A stretch of 64,000 nucleotides of DNA, taken from the NCBI GenBank assembly GCA_963726005.1, contig CAVSAT010000001.1, positions 186,001 through 250,000 of the forward strand. The letters run 5' to 3'. Position numbers and translations under genes: made by a program. The DNA is from Bog-473 sp963726005 (lineage in GTDB: Bacteria > Actinomycetota > Acidimicrobiia > Acidimicrobiales > RAAP-2). Below the pieces are notes generated by a model. That model saw only the letters and a list, made by a program, of their open reading frames with translations. It made no database searches and was not told where the DNA came from. The stretch's first letter is position 1, and every line of letters begins with the position of its first letter. Shown here in pieces: positions 43,060-52,038 of the stretch.

Positions 43060-45401
43060 CGGCCCATGACCGCCTTGGGCCGCTTCACGTCGAAGGGACC
43101 GAGCGGCAGCGGTCGGTGCGAGCCGCCCTCCGCCTTGGCCCAGTGCTCCACGTGCCAGCCCCGGCGTCGGGCGATGGCCGACAGCCGCGCCTCGGGGTTG
43201 ACGGCGACGGGGAAGCCGACGGCCTCCAGCATGGCCAGGTCGCTCGCCGAGTCCGCGTAGGCGACCGACTCGTCCAGCGAGAGGGAGTGCCGCTCCGCGT
43301 AGTCGGCCAGCAGCAACGCGCGCGCCTCGCCGATGGGCGGCAGCGTCGTCAGGTGGCCGGTCAGCCTTCCGTCGCGTGACTCCATCGCGGCGCACACGAT
43401 GTCGTCGAAGAGGGGCCGGATGGGCTCGATGATGAAGTCCAACGCCCCGGTGATCAGCAGCGTCCGCTGCCCGAGCGCCCGGTGCGCCCGCACCCGCGCC
43501 AGGCCGTCGGGGAACGACCGCGTGAGGAGCTGCCGGTGAAAGAGCTCCCACGAGTCGGCCCGTAGCCGGTCGACCGGTGCGCCCTCGAAGCGCCGGTAGA
43601 AGGCGCGCAGGAAGTCGCCGCGGTCCCGTCGGTCGAGGGCGAGCAGCGAGGGGCCCTGGCGCACGAGGTCGGCGACGAAGCGCGCCCGTCGGGCCGGCGA
43701 GAGGTGACGGCTGGCCAGCCAGGCGTAGGTGTCGACGACATTGGACGACATGAGCGTGTGCTCCAGGTCGAAGACGGCGAGATGCCGCTCCGGCGACAGG
43801 ATGGCCCGCCGCTGCCGCTCGGGTCGTTTATCCACCACGGACCGCCCCGGCTTGGTCCGCACCCTCGTGTGCTCGAGGACCGACGGCAGATGGATCTCGT
43901 GCACGTAGCGGTCCCAGTCGATTGCGGCCGGGTCGAACTCGAACCGTTCGTGGTCGTTGCCGTCGCAGTCGTCCCACAGCTCCATGAGGTTGTCCACTCG
44001 GTAGCGGGCGTCGGTCTCCGTGTAGGCGCCGTACAGCTCCACGTAGCCCAGTGCCCGCTTGGCCATCACGTGCCGGTCCTCCATCCGGGCGGCCAGCTGC
44101 GCCTGCTTGCCTCGGATCGGCAAGGCAGTGAGCATCTTCTCCACGAACGTCATCGCCGCATCGGCGCGCTTGAGTTGTCGCTGCACCCGTCCGCGTCCGG
44201 GGAACGACCACTCAGGCACGTTGATGGGCTGGCCCCGGTCGTCGTAGAGGGGGTTGCGGCTGAAGAAGTCCTCGGACAGCTCGACCAGGCGTCCGTAGCG
44301 CAACGGATTCCGCACACCCGATGCCACGTGGTACACCTTCGGCCGCCCCGGCTCGGGGCCTCGCGCCGCCACCGCGAGGATCGCCGCCACCACCAGGTCG
44401 ACGGGGATGACGTCCACGATACCCTCGGGCACGCCCGGGAACTCCCGCAGCAGGCCACGTGCGTAGGAGACGATGATGGGCTCGGCCATGCGGAAGCCGC
44501 GGATCCAGCCCGGGCGCGGTTCCGCCAACGCGGACTCGATGATGGACGGGCGCACGAAGGTGATGGGCAACCGGCCCTCCCACTGCGCCACCAACGCCCG
44601 CTCACCGAGTGCCTTGGTGAAGGGGTAGGCGTCGGGCCACCCGAGCGACAGGGCACGCGCCGTGCCCGCCTTGACGAGCTCGTCGCCGACCCACTCCTCG
44701 CGAAGCTTCTCGGCTTTCGCCGCGATCAAGTGGTCGCCGGCGGCACCGATTTCGTTCCGCGCGGACTTGGTGAATTTCTGTAGCCTCTCGGGTCGGCGCG
44801 ACTCGGCTTGCAGGTCGTCGCGCAGCCGCCGGGCCGCAGTGACCTCGCCTTCCCAGCCGACGTCGAGGCTGAAGCGGTTCTCGCTGAGCAGCTCCTCCTT
44901 GGCCTCGCCCTGGTGCGTGCTGGCCACGTAGGCGGTCGACACCGCGATCAGGTGGGCGGCGGACCCGACCTCCGCCATGGCGCCGGCCACGCGTGCGGGG
45001 CCGAGCAGGTTGATCTCGACGGCTTGGGTCAGGGGGGCGTCGAAGGAGACCGTGGCGGCCGAGTGGATGACGACCCTCGCCCCGGCCAGGGCCTTGCGGC
45101 CCTCCTCGTCGAGCCCGAGCCCCTCTTGCCCCACGTCCCCGGGGACCGCCCGGACTCGTCGGGCCACTTCCTCGTCGAAGCCGTCCCCCAGTTCGCTGCG
45201 CAGCCGGTCGAAGCAGTCGTTCTTGATGACCTCGCGGGACAGTCGGGACGCCGCGTCGGCCCGGCGGCCGGGCCGGATCAAGACGGTGATCTCGGCGTCG
45301 GGGACGCAGCGGAGGATCCGCTCGACCAAGGCCGTGCCCAAGAAGCCGGTGGCACCGGTGACGAAGAAGCGCTTCCCACGGAGATCCCGCTCGATGGGCA
45401 T
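43056..45401 (-). CDS. Fatty acyl-CoA reductase-type SDR fused to HAD-IB phosphatase
   Basis: 781 residues. Residues about 1-480 are an extended SDR with FFVTGATGFLGTALVERIL, the YPFTKALGE active site (YxxxK) and NAD-binding_4 features of fatty-acyl-CoA reductases. Residues about 560-770 are a HAD-IB phosphatase (FDLEHTLMSSN, LLITGALDFI, ESVAYADSASDLAMLE); note FDLEHT rather than the usual DxDxT, so the second Asp is replaced by Glu. The fusion suggests reduction of an acyl-CoA to alcohol and a linked phosphate step. First gene of the four-gene operon, start ATG 45401, divergent from TetR. Confidence 0.85.
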   Translation of the reverse strand: MPIERDLRGKRFFVTGATGFLGTALVERILRCVPDAEITVLIRPGRRADAASRLSREVIKNDCFDRLRSELGDGFDEEVARRVRAVPGDVGQEGLGLDEEGRKALAGARVVIHSAATVSFDAPLTQAVEINLLGPARVAGAMAEVGSAAHLIAVSTAYVASTHQGEAKEELLSENRFSLDVGWEGEVTAARRLRDDLQAESRRPERLQKFTKSARNEIGAAGDHLIAAKAEKLREEWVGDELVKAGTARALSLGWPDAYPFTKALGERALVAQWEGRLPITFVRPSIIESALAEPRPGWIRGFRMAEPIIVSYARGLLREFPGVPEGIVDVIPVDLVVAAILAVAARGPEPGRPKVYHVASGVRNPLRYGRLVELSEDFFSRNPLYDDRGQPINVPEWSFPGRGRVQRQLKRADAAMTFVEKMLTALPIRGKQAQLAARMEDRHVMAKRALGYVELYGAYTETDARYRVDNLMELWDDCDGNDHERFEFDPAAIDWDRYVHEIHLPSVLEHTRVRTKPGRSVVDKRPERQRRAILSPERHLAVFDLEHTLMSSNVVDTYAWLASRHLSPARRARFVADLVRQGPSLLALDRRDRGDFLRAFYRRFEGAPVDRLRADSWELFHRQLLTRSFPDGLARVRAHRALGQRTLLITGALDFIIEPIRPLFDDIVCAAMESRDGRLTGHLTTLPPIGEARALLLADYAERHSLSLDESVAYADSASDLAMLEAVGFPVAVNPEARLSAIARRRGWHVEHWAKAEGGSHRPLPLGPFDVKRPKAVMGR

Positions 45402-45434
45402 CGGGCATGTCTACCACTGCCCGCCGATTGTGTC

Positions 45435-45446
45435 TACCATATGGTA
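45435..45446. promoter_or_regulatory. Perfect palindrome, probable TetR operator
   Basis: TACCATATGGTA is a 12-bp perfect palindrome ending one base before the GTG start of the TetR gene and 33 bp from the start of the divergent lipid operon. TGTCTACCA occurs twice 22 bp apart (45409-45417 and 45431-45439), so a second half-site may lie upstream. Confidence 0.6.
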
Positions 45447-45447
45447 A

Positions 45448-46095
45448 GTGGCCAGCTCAGCGACCAGCGATCGGATCCTCGACGAGGCCCTATCCTCCTT
45501 CGCCACCCGCGGCTACGAGGCCACGTCGCTGGATGCCGTGGCGAAGGGCCTCGACCTCACCAAGCAGTCGATCCTCTATTGGTTCCCCTCCAAGGATGCC
45601 CTGCTCGAGGCGGTCATCGCCCGGAGCGCAGACCTCCTGTCGGCGGCGCTCGAGACTGCGCTCGAGGGCGCCGGCGAGGGATGGGACCGGGTGGAGGCGG
45701 TCGTCCGTTCCGTCTTCCGGGTGGCGGCTCGTCAGCCCGAGCTGCTCGGGCTTCTCCGAGAAGTCGGGCGATTGGGTCCTCCCGCGGCCACCCAGATGAC
45801 GCTGGCTCTCGAGCCCCTGGTCCAGCGGGCGTCGTCGTTCTTGCAAGCGGAGATGGACGCCGGGACGATGCGCCGCCACGATCCGGGCTTGCTGTTGCTG
45901 GCCATCTACTCGACGGTCATCGGGATGGTCACTGAGGTCGAGGTGCTACGGGCGCTGGGCGAGGAACCGACCGCTCGCTCCCTGGTGCGCCGCCGAGCGG
46001 ACGTGCTCCAGCTCTTGCGCTCGGCGCTCTTGATTGAGCCCGGGACTGCCGGGTCCCCTTCGGCGTCGCCGACCGACCGTCGCTCGACCCGGTGA
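45448..46095 (+). CDS. TetR-family transcriptional regulator
   Basis: 215 residues. The N-terminal DNA-binding domain is typical (RILDEALSSFATRGYEATSL, DAVAKGLDLTKQSILYWFPS, KDALLEAVI), followed by an all-helical ligand domain. The GTG at 45448 has no ribosome site and its operator-like palindrome ends one base before it, so the message may be leaderless. It is divergent from the acyl-CoA-reductase operon across 46 bp and is the obvious candidate repressor of that operon and of itself, probably sensing a fatty-acyl ligand (inference). Confidence 0.85.
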   Translation: MASSATSDRILDEALSSFATRGYEATSLDAVAKGLDLTKQSILYWFPSKDALLEAVIARSADLLSAALETALEGAGEGWDRVEAVVRSVFRVAARQPELLGLLREVGRLGPPAATQMTLALEPLVQRASSFLQAEMDAGTMRRHDPGLLLLAIYSTVIGMVTEVEVLRALGEEPTARSLVRRRADVLQLLRSALLIEPGTAGSPSASPTDRRSTR

Positions 46096-46119
46096 CGTCG
46101 TGCTCCTCTCTCTTTCGGT

Positions 46120-46803
46120 CTATTCGGTCGGCTTGGGGATTTTCTTCCTCGGTGGCGCCTTCGGCGTGTAGCGCTTGCTCGCGGTCGGTGGATTGCGGGC
46201 ACCTGAGGGAGAGGTTGCCTTTTTCCCGGTGCTGGCCACCGCCTTGCGTTCTCGTCCCCGGGGCCGCGTTTTGGCCTCCTGGGCGATAGCCCTGGCATTC
46301 GTGGTCCCGTACTTGTTGAGCCTCCAGGCGCGCAGCATCAGCCAGCCCCCGAGGAGGATGAACGCGAACCCGATCAGACCGATGAAGAGCGTGAAAGCGA
46401 AGCCCACCAGGAAGAAATCGAACGCCACGAGCGTGCGCTTGCGCTTCCAGAGCGCCAGGAACCCGATGACGCACAGCAGCAGGATCGCGCCGCCGAGCAA
46501 TTTGGCGTCGGGGGCGACAGCGATCGTGTTCTTCCCTCGCCGGGTGAGCTTGTTCGTGGCGATGATGTAGGCGGGGATTGCGATACCTGCCACGGTCGCC
46601 AGGATGAAGGCGTACAGGGACCACTTGACCTCGAGCGGGGCCATGGTCTGCATGGCTGCCTTGCGCTCTTCGGGGGGGAGGATCGAGGCCGGCTCGGCAG
46701 CCGTGGATCCACCGGCGCCGGACCGCGGGCCCGAGAAGGCTCCCATGATGCGTGCGCTCCACGTCTGTGGCCGGTCGCCGCCGTCGGGTGTGGTCCACGT
46801 CAT
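46120..46803 (-). CDS. Polytopic membrane protein of unknown function
   Basis: 227 residues. Four hydrophobic segments are visible between about residues 60 and 165 (WSLYAFILATVAGIAIPAYI, LLGGAILLLCVIGFLALW, LVAFDFFLVGFAFTLFIGLI, GFAFILLGGWLMLRAW), flanked by a polar N-terminus and a strongly basic Lys/Arg/Pro-rich C-terminal tail (about 60 residues). No family is recognised. The basic tail and the small loops place both ends in the cytoplasm. Convergent with tetR. It is the last core gene before the tRNA-Val island. Confidence 0.7.
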   Translation of the reverse strand: MTWTTPDGGDRPQTWSARIMGAFSGPRSGAGGSTAAEPASILPPEERKAAMQTMAPLEVKWSLYAFILATVAGIAIPAYIIATNKLTRRGKNTIAVAPDAKLLGGAILLLCVIGFLALWKRKRTLVAFDFFLVGFAFTLFIGLIGFAFILLGGWLMLRAWRLNKYGTTNARAIAQEAKTRPRGRERKAVASTGKKATSPSGARNPPTASKRYTPKAPPRKKIPKPTE

Positions 46804-46904
46804 GTCGAACTCAGGGTACCGGTGCTACTGGAGGTCCCCAAATCACCCCACCGACGCAGGCGGGCTGGCTGTTGCGGGCTACGGTTGGGGGTCCGAATTC
46901 CCAA

Positions 46905-46944
46905 GGGCGCTTAGCTCAGCTGGTTAGAGCGCAGCCTTCACACG
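46905..46944 (+). repeat. attL: 40-nt copy of the tRNA-Val 5' half
   Basis: This stretch is identical to the first 40 nt of the complete tRNA-Val at 57681-57720, through the anticodon loop (TTCACAC) and one base more. The following sequence diverges, so no 3' half exists here. It marks the left junction of an element integrated in the tRNA gene. Confidence 0.9.
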
Positions 46945-47363
46945 TCTTGGGCAACGAGCGCCATGCCCAGCTGGAGAGGACCAGGTGATCTCTGAGCGTG
47001 AGGGGCAAGGTTTTGCGCTGTACTTCCCCGAGTCACCCACTCCTTATGAATGAGCCTCCGGCGACCCTCTAATCCCGCCCGGCGCATCCTTCCCAGATTG
47101 CCTAAGCCGAGTGGGGTATCCCTCTGACGGAGCACTCAGCAATGAACGGCACCTGCCGGAGTCTCATCAGTGATCAGGATTCTTGAAGGTCGGGGGTCAG
47201 TGGCCCTCCGACCCATGTCCACAGTCAAGTTTGCACCGGACAGGGCCTACGGGCCGATGCGACCGGTGGTGATGCCGTAGCGGACAACGTCTGTCACTCA
47301 CTCTGCCTTGCAACGTTGGTCAGATGCTGAAGGTCACCCGATCAAAGCAGTAGATTGCCGGCG
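46945..47363. other. Non-coding stretch at left end of the island
   Basis: About 420 bp with no convincing gene. Composition falls from core-like GC to the AT-richer sequence of the following gene. No tRNA, repeat or terminator was recognised. Confidence 0.6.
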
Positions 47364-49004
47364 ATGCGGCGTTACTGGTGGAACAAGCCAGAAGCGTTGC
47401 GTCGGTCCCCGGGGCTCCGCTCATCGCGGAACACCAAAGCGTCATCACCTCTGCGACTGCTAAAGAAGTCAGTTGGATCCAGCCAATCGGATCTCACCTT
47501 TTATATAGCCGTCTTGTTCCTCGCAGCCGGAACTCGATCCCTCTTGGCGATATTTGAACCTGGATCGTTCTACTTTCCGGATTCTTGGTGCTACATCATC
47601 GTCTCGCCAAACGCCCCGTGCAGTAGCGGTCACTCACCAGCGGTTACCTGGTTCTGGCGGATCGGCACGTTCGGAAATCTCACAGAACACAGCGTGTTGC
47701 TCCTCGAGTCCGTCCTTGGGGTTATGTCCGCGCTGCTTTTGTTCCGGGCATTGCGGCTGCTGTCAACGGCGAAATGGGCCATGATCGGCGCCTGTCTCTT
47801 TGCCATCTTTCCGTTGGAGCTCTTTTTCGAAAGAGCATTCATGGCTGAATCAACAGAGACCTTCTTTGTGTGCCTCTTTTTGGTAACGGCCGCTGAGAGT
47901 TTTAGGAGTATCACCCTGGTGCGAATGGCCGCCTTCTCGATTGCCGCCAGTGCATCTTTAGGGATAGCCGCTGCGCTTCATGATGAATTTCTGGTTCCCG
48001 CCTTGATTGTCTGGATCTTCATGATCATTCTGCAGGTTCGGCAGGGATCCCGCACAGGCGCCGCAATGACCAGAAAACTGTCTCTTGTCGGCGCCGCTAC
48101 GTTGTCACTAGTAATTCTGGTTCTGCCGAGCGTGCCAATCGTGACCGATTATCACAATTGGTACGGAATATGGACGGCCGATCCGATCGAGGGTGCACTG
48201 CTCACGTTCGACTGGGCTCCTCTTGTGTCGTGTACGACTCCACCGGCTGCCACCGATGCGACACGAGCAGTCGTTCACCTTGCCTGCGCGCATAAGAAGT
48301 TCGAATATCCTGGAAGCTTGCTGAATCAAGTCTATTTGCCGAGTGTTCAATCGACGATACATCTGACTCCAGACGGGAAACATCGTTTCGCCAAAACAGA
48401 GCAGCAGCTCCTCGGAATCGCTCAACGAGCAATCGAATCCCACCCCGTTGCCTTTTCCCGTGAGATAGCGCGCGGAGTTTATTGGCAGCTTTTCCGCCCA
48501 CCGAGCGATAGTCTCTCTCGTTACACGAATGCGTGGACATCGGGTTCAGCCTCTTCAATTTTCACAGAGGCTGACCTACCCTCATTCTTGAATTACCACG
48601 AGTGGTTCTCGGGTTCGGTAGCGAGGTCCAATAGTTCCCCAGCTCCAGGGCTGAGTCGGGCGGTTTCAGCAACACTGCGACTTCCTCAACTTCTATTGTG
48701 GCTCGCCATCATCGGCGGCGTTTGGCGTTCGATCGCCTGGCTATTGGTGTCACGACAGAAGCGCGGCCGCGATGCCCGTGATTCTCGTCAGCAACGGTCC
48801 CACATCCCAAAAGCATTCTCGTCGCGCGTGTGTCTCGGCCTGTTGGGGTCAATGTTGATCTCAACGTCGATGCTTGCGGTTGCCTTTAGCTCCGTGCCGG
48901 GCTTTCGCTACTGGGTGCCACTTGTTCCATGCATCATCATGCTCTTGATACTCGTCGTACCGCTACCGAAGAGCGATACCGCTCGCGACAGCCAACTGGT
49001 ATGA
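47364..49004 (+). CDS. Polytopic membrane protein, GT-C/PMT-like
   Basis: About 546 residues with about ten hydrophobic segments (for example LTFYIAVLFLAAGTRSLLAI, MIGACLFAIFPLELFF, LSLVGAATLSLVILVLPSVP, and a C-terminal pair). An acidic residue after the first helix (FPDSW) and the layout of an N-terminal helix bundle with a soluble loop before the last helices resemble dolichol-phosphate-type glycosyltransferases (GT39/GT83), but no diagnostic motif is complete. GC content and codon use are clearly lower than in the core genes. ATG 47364 is preferred to TTG 47355. It is likely a lipid-linked sugar transferase for surface glycan. Confidence 0.6.
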   Translation: MRRYWWNKPEALRRSPGLRSSRNTKASSPLRLLKKSVGSSQSDLTFYIAVLFLAAGTRSLLAIFEPGSFYFPDSWCYIIVSPNAPCSSGHSPAVTWFWRIGTFGNLTEHSVLLLESVLGVMSALLLFRALRLLSTAKWAMIGACLFAIFPLELFFERAFMAESTETFFVCLFLVTAAESFRSITLVRMAAFSIAASASLGIAAALHDEFLVPALIVWIFMIILQVRQGSRTGAAMTRKLSLVGAATLSLVILVLPSVPIVTDYHNWYGIWTADPIEGALLTFDWAPLVSCTTPPAATDATRAVVHLACAHKKFEYPGSLLNQVYLPSVQSTIHLTPDGKHRFAKTEQQLLGIAQRAIESHPVAFSREIARGVYWQLFRPPSDSLSRYTNAWTSGSASSIFTEADLPSFLNYHEWFSGSVARSNSSPAPGLSRAVSATLRLPQLLLWLAIIGGVWRSIAWLLVSRQKRGRDARDSRQQRSHIPKAFSSRVCLGLLGSMLISTSMLAVAFSSVPGFRYWVPLVPCIIMLLILVVPLPKSDTARDSQLV

Positions 49005-49134
49005 GAAAGATGCGTCATCGGCCCGAAGTGCCGACCTCATTCCCCACGGTGATCTTCTGGGAGCGTGCGTGATGGCCGAAATGTTGAGATGATCGCTTGA
49101 GACGACCGTGCTGCTCCAGTGAGGGAACACCCTG

Positions 49135-49866
49135 ATGCCCAGTCACCCATCGACCTATCACGACGATCGATTCAACGAGTTTCTCGAGTCACCTCCCGAG
49201 CTTCATACCTGGGACCAGGGGGAGACTTGGAATACCGGTGGCTTTCTCGGGCCCGACCTGTCCTGGCTCCTCGACCTGTGCCGTGAGTTCTCCCACCCAC
49301 GCATCGCCGAAACCGGAGCAGGTTGCTCGACCCTGCTCTTTCTCTATACGGACCCCAGTGTGGTCAGATCGGTGGCTCCTGATCGACAGCTGCGCGATCG
49401 GATCCTTGACTATGCGAGGCGAATGAAGCTCTCGACCAGGCCCCTGCACTACAGCGTAGGCAGCAGCGAGGATGTCCTTCCCAAATGGTCCCGCAAGTAC
49501 GCCTTCGATGTGACGCTGATCGACGGGGGACACGGTTGGCCGCTCCCCATGGTGGATTTTTGCTACATGAACCGTATGTTGGAGTCCGGAGGGATCATGG
49601 TCATCGACGATGTGCATCTCTACAGCGTCGGAGAGTTGGCTCGGTTCCTGACGCGGCAGCCGGGTTGGAAGGTGGTGGGATGCGCGCCCAATCGTCGAAC
49701 GATCGCCCTGCGGAAGACGACGTCGACGGATTCAATCAGCGACTGGACGGACCAGCCGTACATTGCGGAGAGATCGGCCAATCAACGTTTTGGTTTCGCC
49801 CATTATGATCTCGGGGTGGATCTGAGCGGATTCCATCCCTCGAGCGTGTATGGCGATCCCGATTAG
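49135..49866 (+). CDS. Class I SAM-dependent methyltransferase (Methyltransf_24-like)
   Basis: 243 residues. Motif I is PRIAETGAGCSTLLFLY; the acidic strand-two end is in RSVAPDRQLRDRI; DVTLIDGGHGWPLPMVDFCY and GGIMVIDDVHLYSVGE are the DxxH-containing motifs typical of Methyltransf_24 proteins that modify sugars or small molecules. Preceded by a GTGAGGGAAC site weakly resembling a ribosome site. It lies in the island between the polytopic protein and the glycosyltransferase pair, so glycan or glycolipid methylation is likely. Confidence 0.75.
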   Translation: MPSHPSTYHDDRFNEFLESPPELHTWDQGETWNTGGFLGPDLSWLLDLCREFSHPRIAETGAGCSTLLFLYTDPSVVRSVAPDRQLRDRILDYARRMKLSTRPLHYSVGSSEDVLPKWSRKYAFDVTLIDGGHGWPLPMVDFCYMNRMLESGGIMVIDDVHLYSVGELARFLTRQPGWKVVGCAPNRRTIALRKTTSTDSISDWTDQPYIAERSANQRFGFAHYDLGVDLSGFHPSSVYGDPD

Positions 49867-50286
49867 GGACGGCGAGTCGTGCCGACACCGGTGATCATGG
49901 GGTGACGGATATCACAGGGTGACGGATGTGGTCGTCCCCTGGCATCACGCCTGCGTGCCCGTGCCGGCTGAAGGGGATCGTGGTCCTCGACGACTGTTGC
50001 CATTCGGACTACCTCCCAAGTAGCGGCTGCCGTCTGGGATGAAGTCAGCGTCGAAGGGCTCATGCCACTCATCACGACCGACCAGAAGATGTACGCCACT
50101 TGGCTCGAGTCCTGGAGCGATGATGCCCTCGTCCGCCTGTTCGATCACATCGTCTCATGGCGGGACTTCGACGCCTCGGCCCACCGGTTCAGCACGTGCT
50201 CGTTCATCCGACTGAGATTGAAGCGTTGGACGAGCACGGACTCACGCTGCCTTTGAGGGCGCGGTAGGAAGGTCCCATATCAGCAG
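49867..50286. other. Gap with a decayed coding remnant
   Basis: About 420 bp. On the minus strand, NLSRMNEHVLNRWAEASKSR (about 50220-50150) and, after a frame break, EWHEPFDADFIPDGSRYLGG (to about 49990) read as coding-like sequence interrupted by a stop and frameshift. No family is recognised, and no intact gene is present. Confidence 0.4.
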
Positions 50287-52038
50287 TCAACTCGTCTGGC
50301 GGGAATGCTCCGAGACGAATTGGTGGTAACCCTGTACCAGGAAGACATGGTGGAGATAGTTGATGCAGTGACCGATCTCCGCCTCCACCGACGGCGCCAG
50401 CAGTACGTCGTGGGCAATGGCGTCATCCGCCAGATCGAGCAGCTCCTGGGTCCGCGTCGTCAGTTCCTCGATGAGCTGCGGGTCAGGAGAGGCAAAGCGC
50501 TCGTCGTCCACCAGGTGTGCCGTCGTGAAAAACGAGCTGTCAGGGTGCAGTGAAGAAGCCGTCGCCATGGAGCGCCCCTGCTTCATCGTCCTCTGCAGGA
50601 ATCCGTCGAGGGTGAAGGTGCGCATGACCGTCAGTCTGGCCTGAGCCTCGTAGCGCACAACGAGACCGTGGCGAGCCAGCCGGTAGCCCAGTTCGATGTC
50701 TTCGAATCCGAAGTCGAATTGGGGATCGAAGACTTCATGCTGCAGGAGCCATGATCTTTTGGCCGATACCCTGCCGCCCCAGAACTCGGTGAAGTCGAGC
50801 ACCCCCTGATTCATCATCGATACGTGGGAAAGGTACTGATTACCGGCGACTCCCGTGATGTGGCGCATCAACAACGAATGCCCCACATCCACGGCCAGTC
50901 CGGTGTATCCGAGAATTGCCACCTGGGGCTCGGGATAGCGCCCGTGAGCCGCGACGTGCACCGCGAGTAGCGACGTATCCGCCACGTCGTCGTCATCCAG
51001 GAATATCACGATTTCACCATTCGAGAGAAAGAGGCCGTGATTGCGAGCAGAGGCGAGTCCGCTCGGGTCCTGACGGGCATACTGAATGTGCAGGAGCCCG
51101 GCGAACTTGTCGATCACCCGCCGGATGTCGTCGGTGGATCCGTCGTCGATGACGATGACCTCGAAGTCGTCGCGGTCGATGTTCTGGGCCACCAGGGCGC
51201 CGAGTGCCTTGGTCAACAGATCTTCACGATTGCGCGTTGCGATGACGACACTGATCTTCGGATCCTCGACGGCGACGTTGGCGGAAGTGCTCCAGCGTCC
51301 TTCGACCCTGGTCGAGAGCGCTCTCTGGGCGGTGTCCCTGTCGAGCACGGAGGCGCCATCGAGAGCGGACGACATGCGGTCGCGGGTGCGTTCCGCCGAG
51401 TAGTGCGACTGCGGTGGGCGGAGTCGATGGAGGACGGGGACCCGATCGATGATGCCCATCTGCAAACCGGCCTCACCGAGAATGACCGGCCAGCGCAGGT
51501 CGAGGCCCCAACCCATCGGCCACGACTCGTCAAAAGGTACGAGGAGCTCGAATGCCTTCCGGTGCAACGAGAACACCGGCCCGATCTCGACGTAGTGCGT
51601 GAGACGAGCGTCGATCCCGATGAGCTGTTTGGTGAACGGGTGGTCGATCCAGCTGTCGGGGGAGCGGGCCGGTTGACACAGCGCCAGGTCGGCGTCGGCC
51701 TGGAGGCAAAGGAACGCATCGAGCCAACCGGGCTCGAACGAGACGTCATCGTCGGTCACGAGGAGCACGTCGAAGTTGGAAAGGTCGTGGTGGGCGATGA
51801 CCTGGTTGACGAGGGTGAATTTGTCCATTGACCCGGAAGCGACAACGGGAGTGATGTCGGCGAGTGCTTCGGGCACGGATCCCTCACCCAGGGCGGCCCA
51901 CAACACCTCCACGTCGTGCGCTCTGGTGGAGGTGAGGGTCTCGGTGATCTCGTGAACCCACGTGGGCGCGCCGAGCAGGTAGACGCCGACGACGAGAACC
52001 CGGCTTCTCTCGCTGCGTTGCGGAACGGCGGAAGCCAT
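50287..52038 (-). CDS. Two-domain glycosyltransferase (GT-A, family 2 type)
   Basis: 583 residues from an ATG at 52038. Residues about 10-230 form a first GT-A-like domain (LLVTDDDVSFEPGWLDA, a DDD metal site). Residues about 260-500 are a classical GT2 domain: ISVVIATRNREDLLTKALGA, VIVIDDGSTDDIRR, EIVIFLDDDDVAD (DXD) and FWGGRVSAKR, FGFEDIELGYRLARHG (the ED(I/L)E acceptor motif). It therefore probably adds two sugars or one sugar with a separate recognition domain. Coupled to the downstream-transcribed partner by a TGATG overlap with the GT4-type gene. Confidence 0.85.
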   Translation of the reverse strand: MASAVPQRSERSRVLVVGVYLLGAPTWVHEITETLTSTRAHDVEVLWAALGEGSVPEALADITPVVASGSMDKFTLVNQVIAHHDLSNFDVLLVTDDDVSFEPGWLDAFLCLQADADLALCQPARSPDSWIDHPFTKQLIGIDARLTHYVEIGPVFSLHRKAFELLVPFDESWPMGWGLDLRWPVILGEAGLQMGIIDRVPVLHRLRPPQSHYSAERTRDRMSSALDGASVLDRDTAQRALSTRVEGRWSTSANVAVEDPKISVVIATRNREDLLTKALGALVAQNIDRDDFEVIVIDDGSTDDIRRVIDKFAGLLHIQYARQDPSGLASARNHGLFLSNGEIVIFLDDDDVADTSLLAVHVAAHGRYPEPQVAILGYTGLAVDVGHSLLMRHITGVAGNQYLSHVSMMNQGVLDFTEFWGGRVSAKRSWLLQHEVFDPQFDFGFEDIELGYRLARHGLVVRYEAQARLTVMRTFTLDGFLQRTMKQGRSMATASSLHPDSSFFTTAHLVDDERFASPDPQLIEELTTRTQELLDLADDAIAHDVLLAPSVEAEIGHCINYLHHVFLVQGYHQFVSEHSRQTS

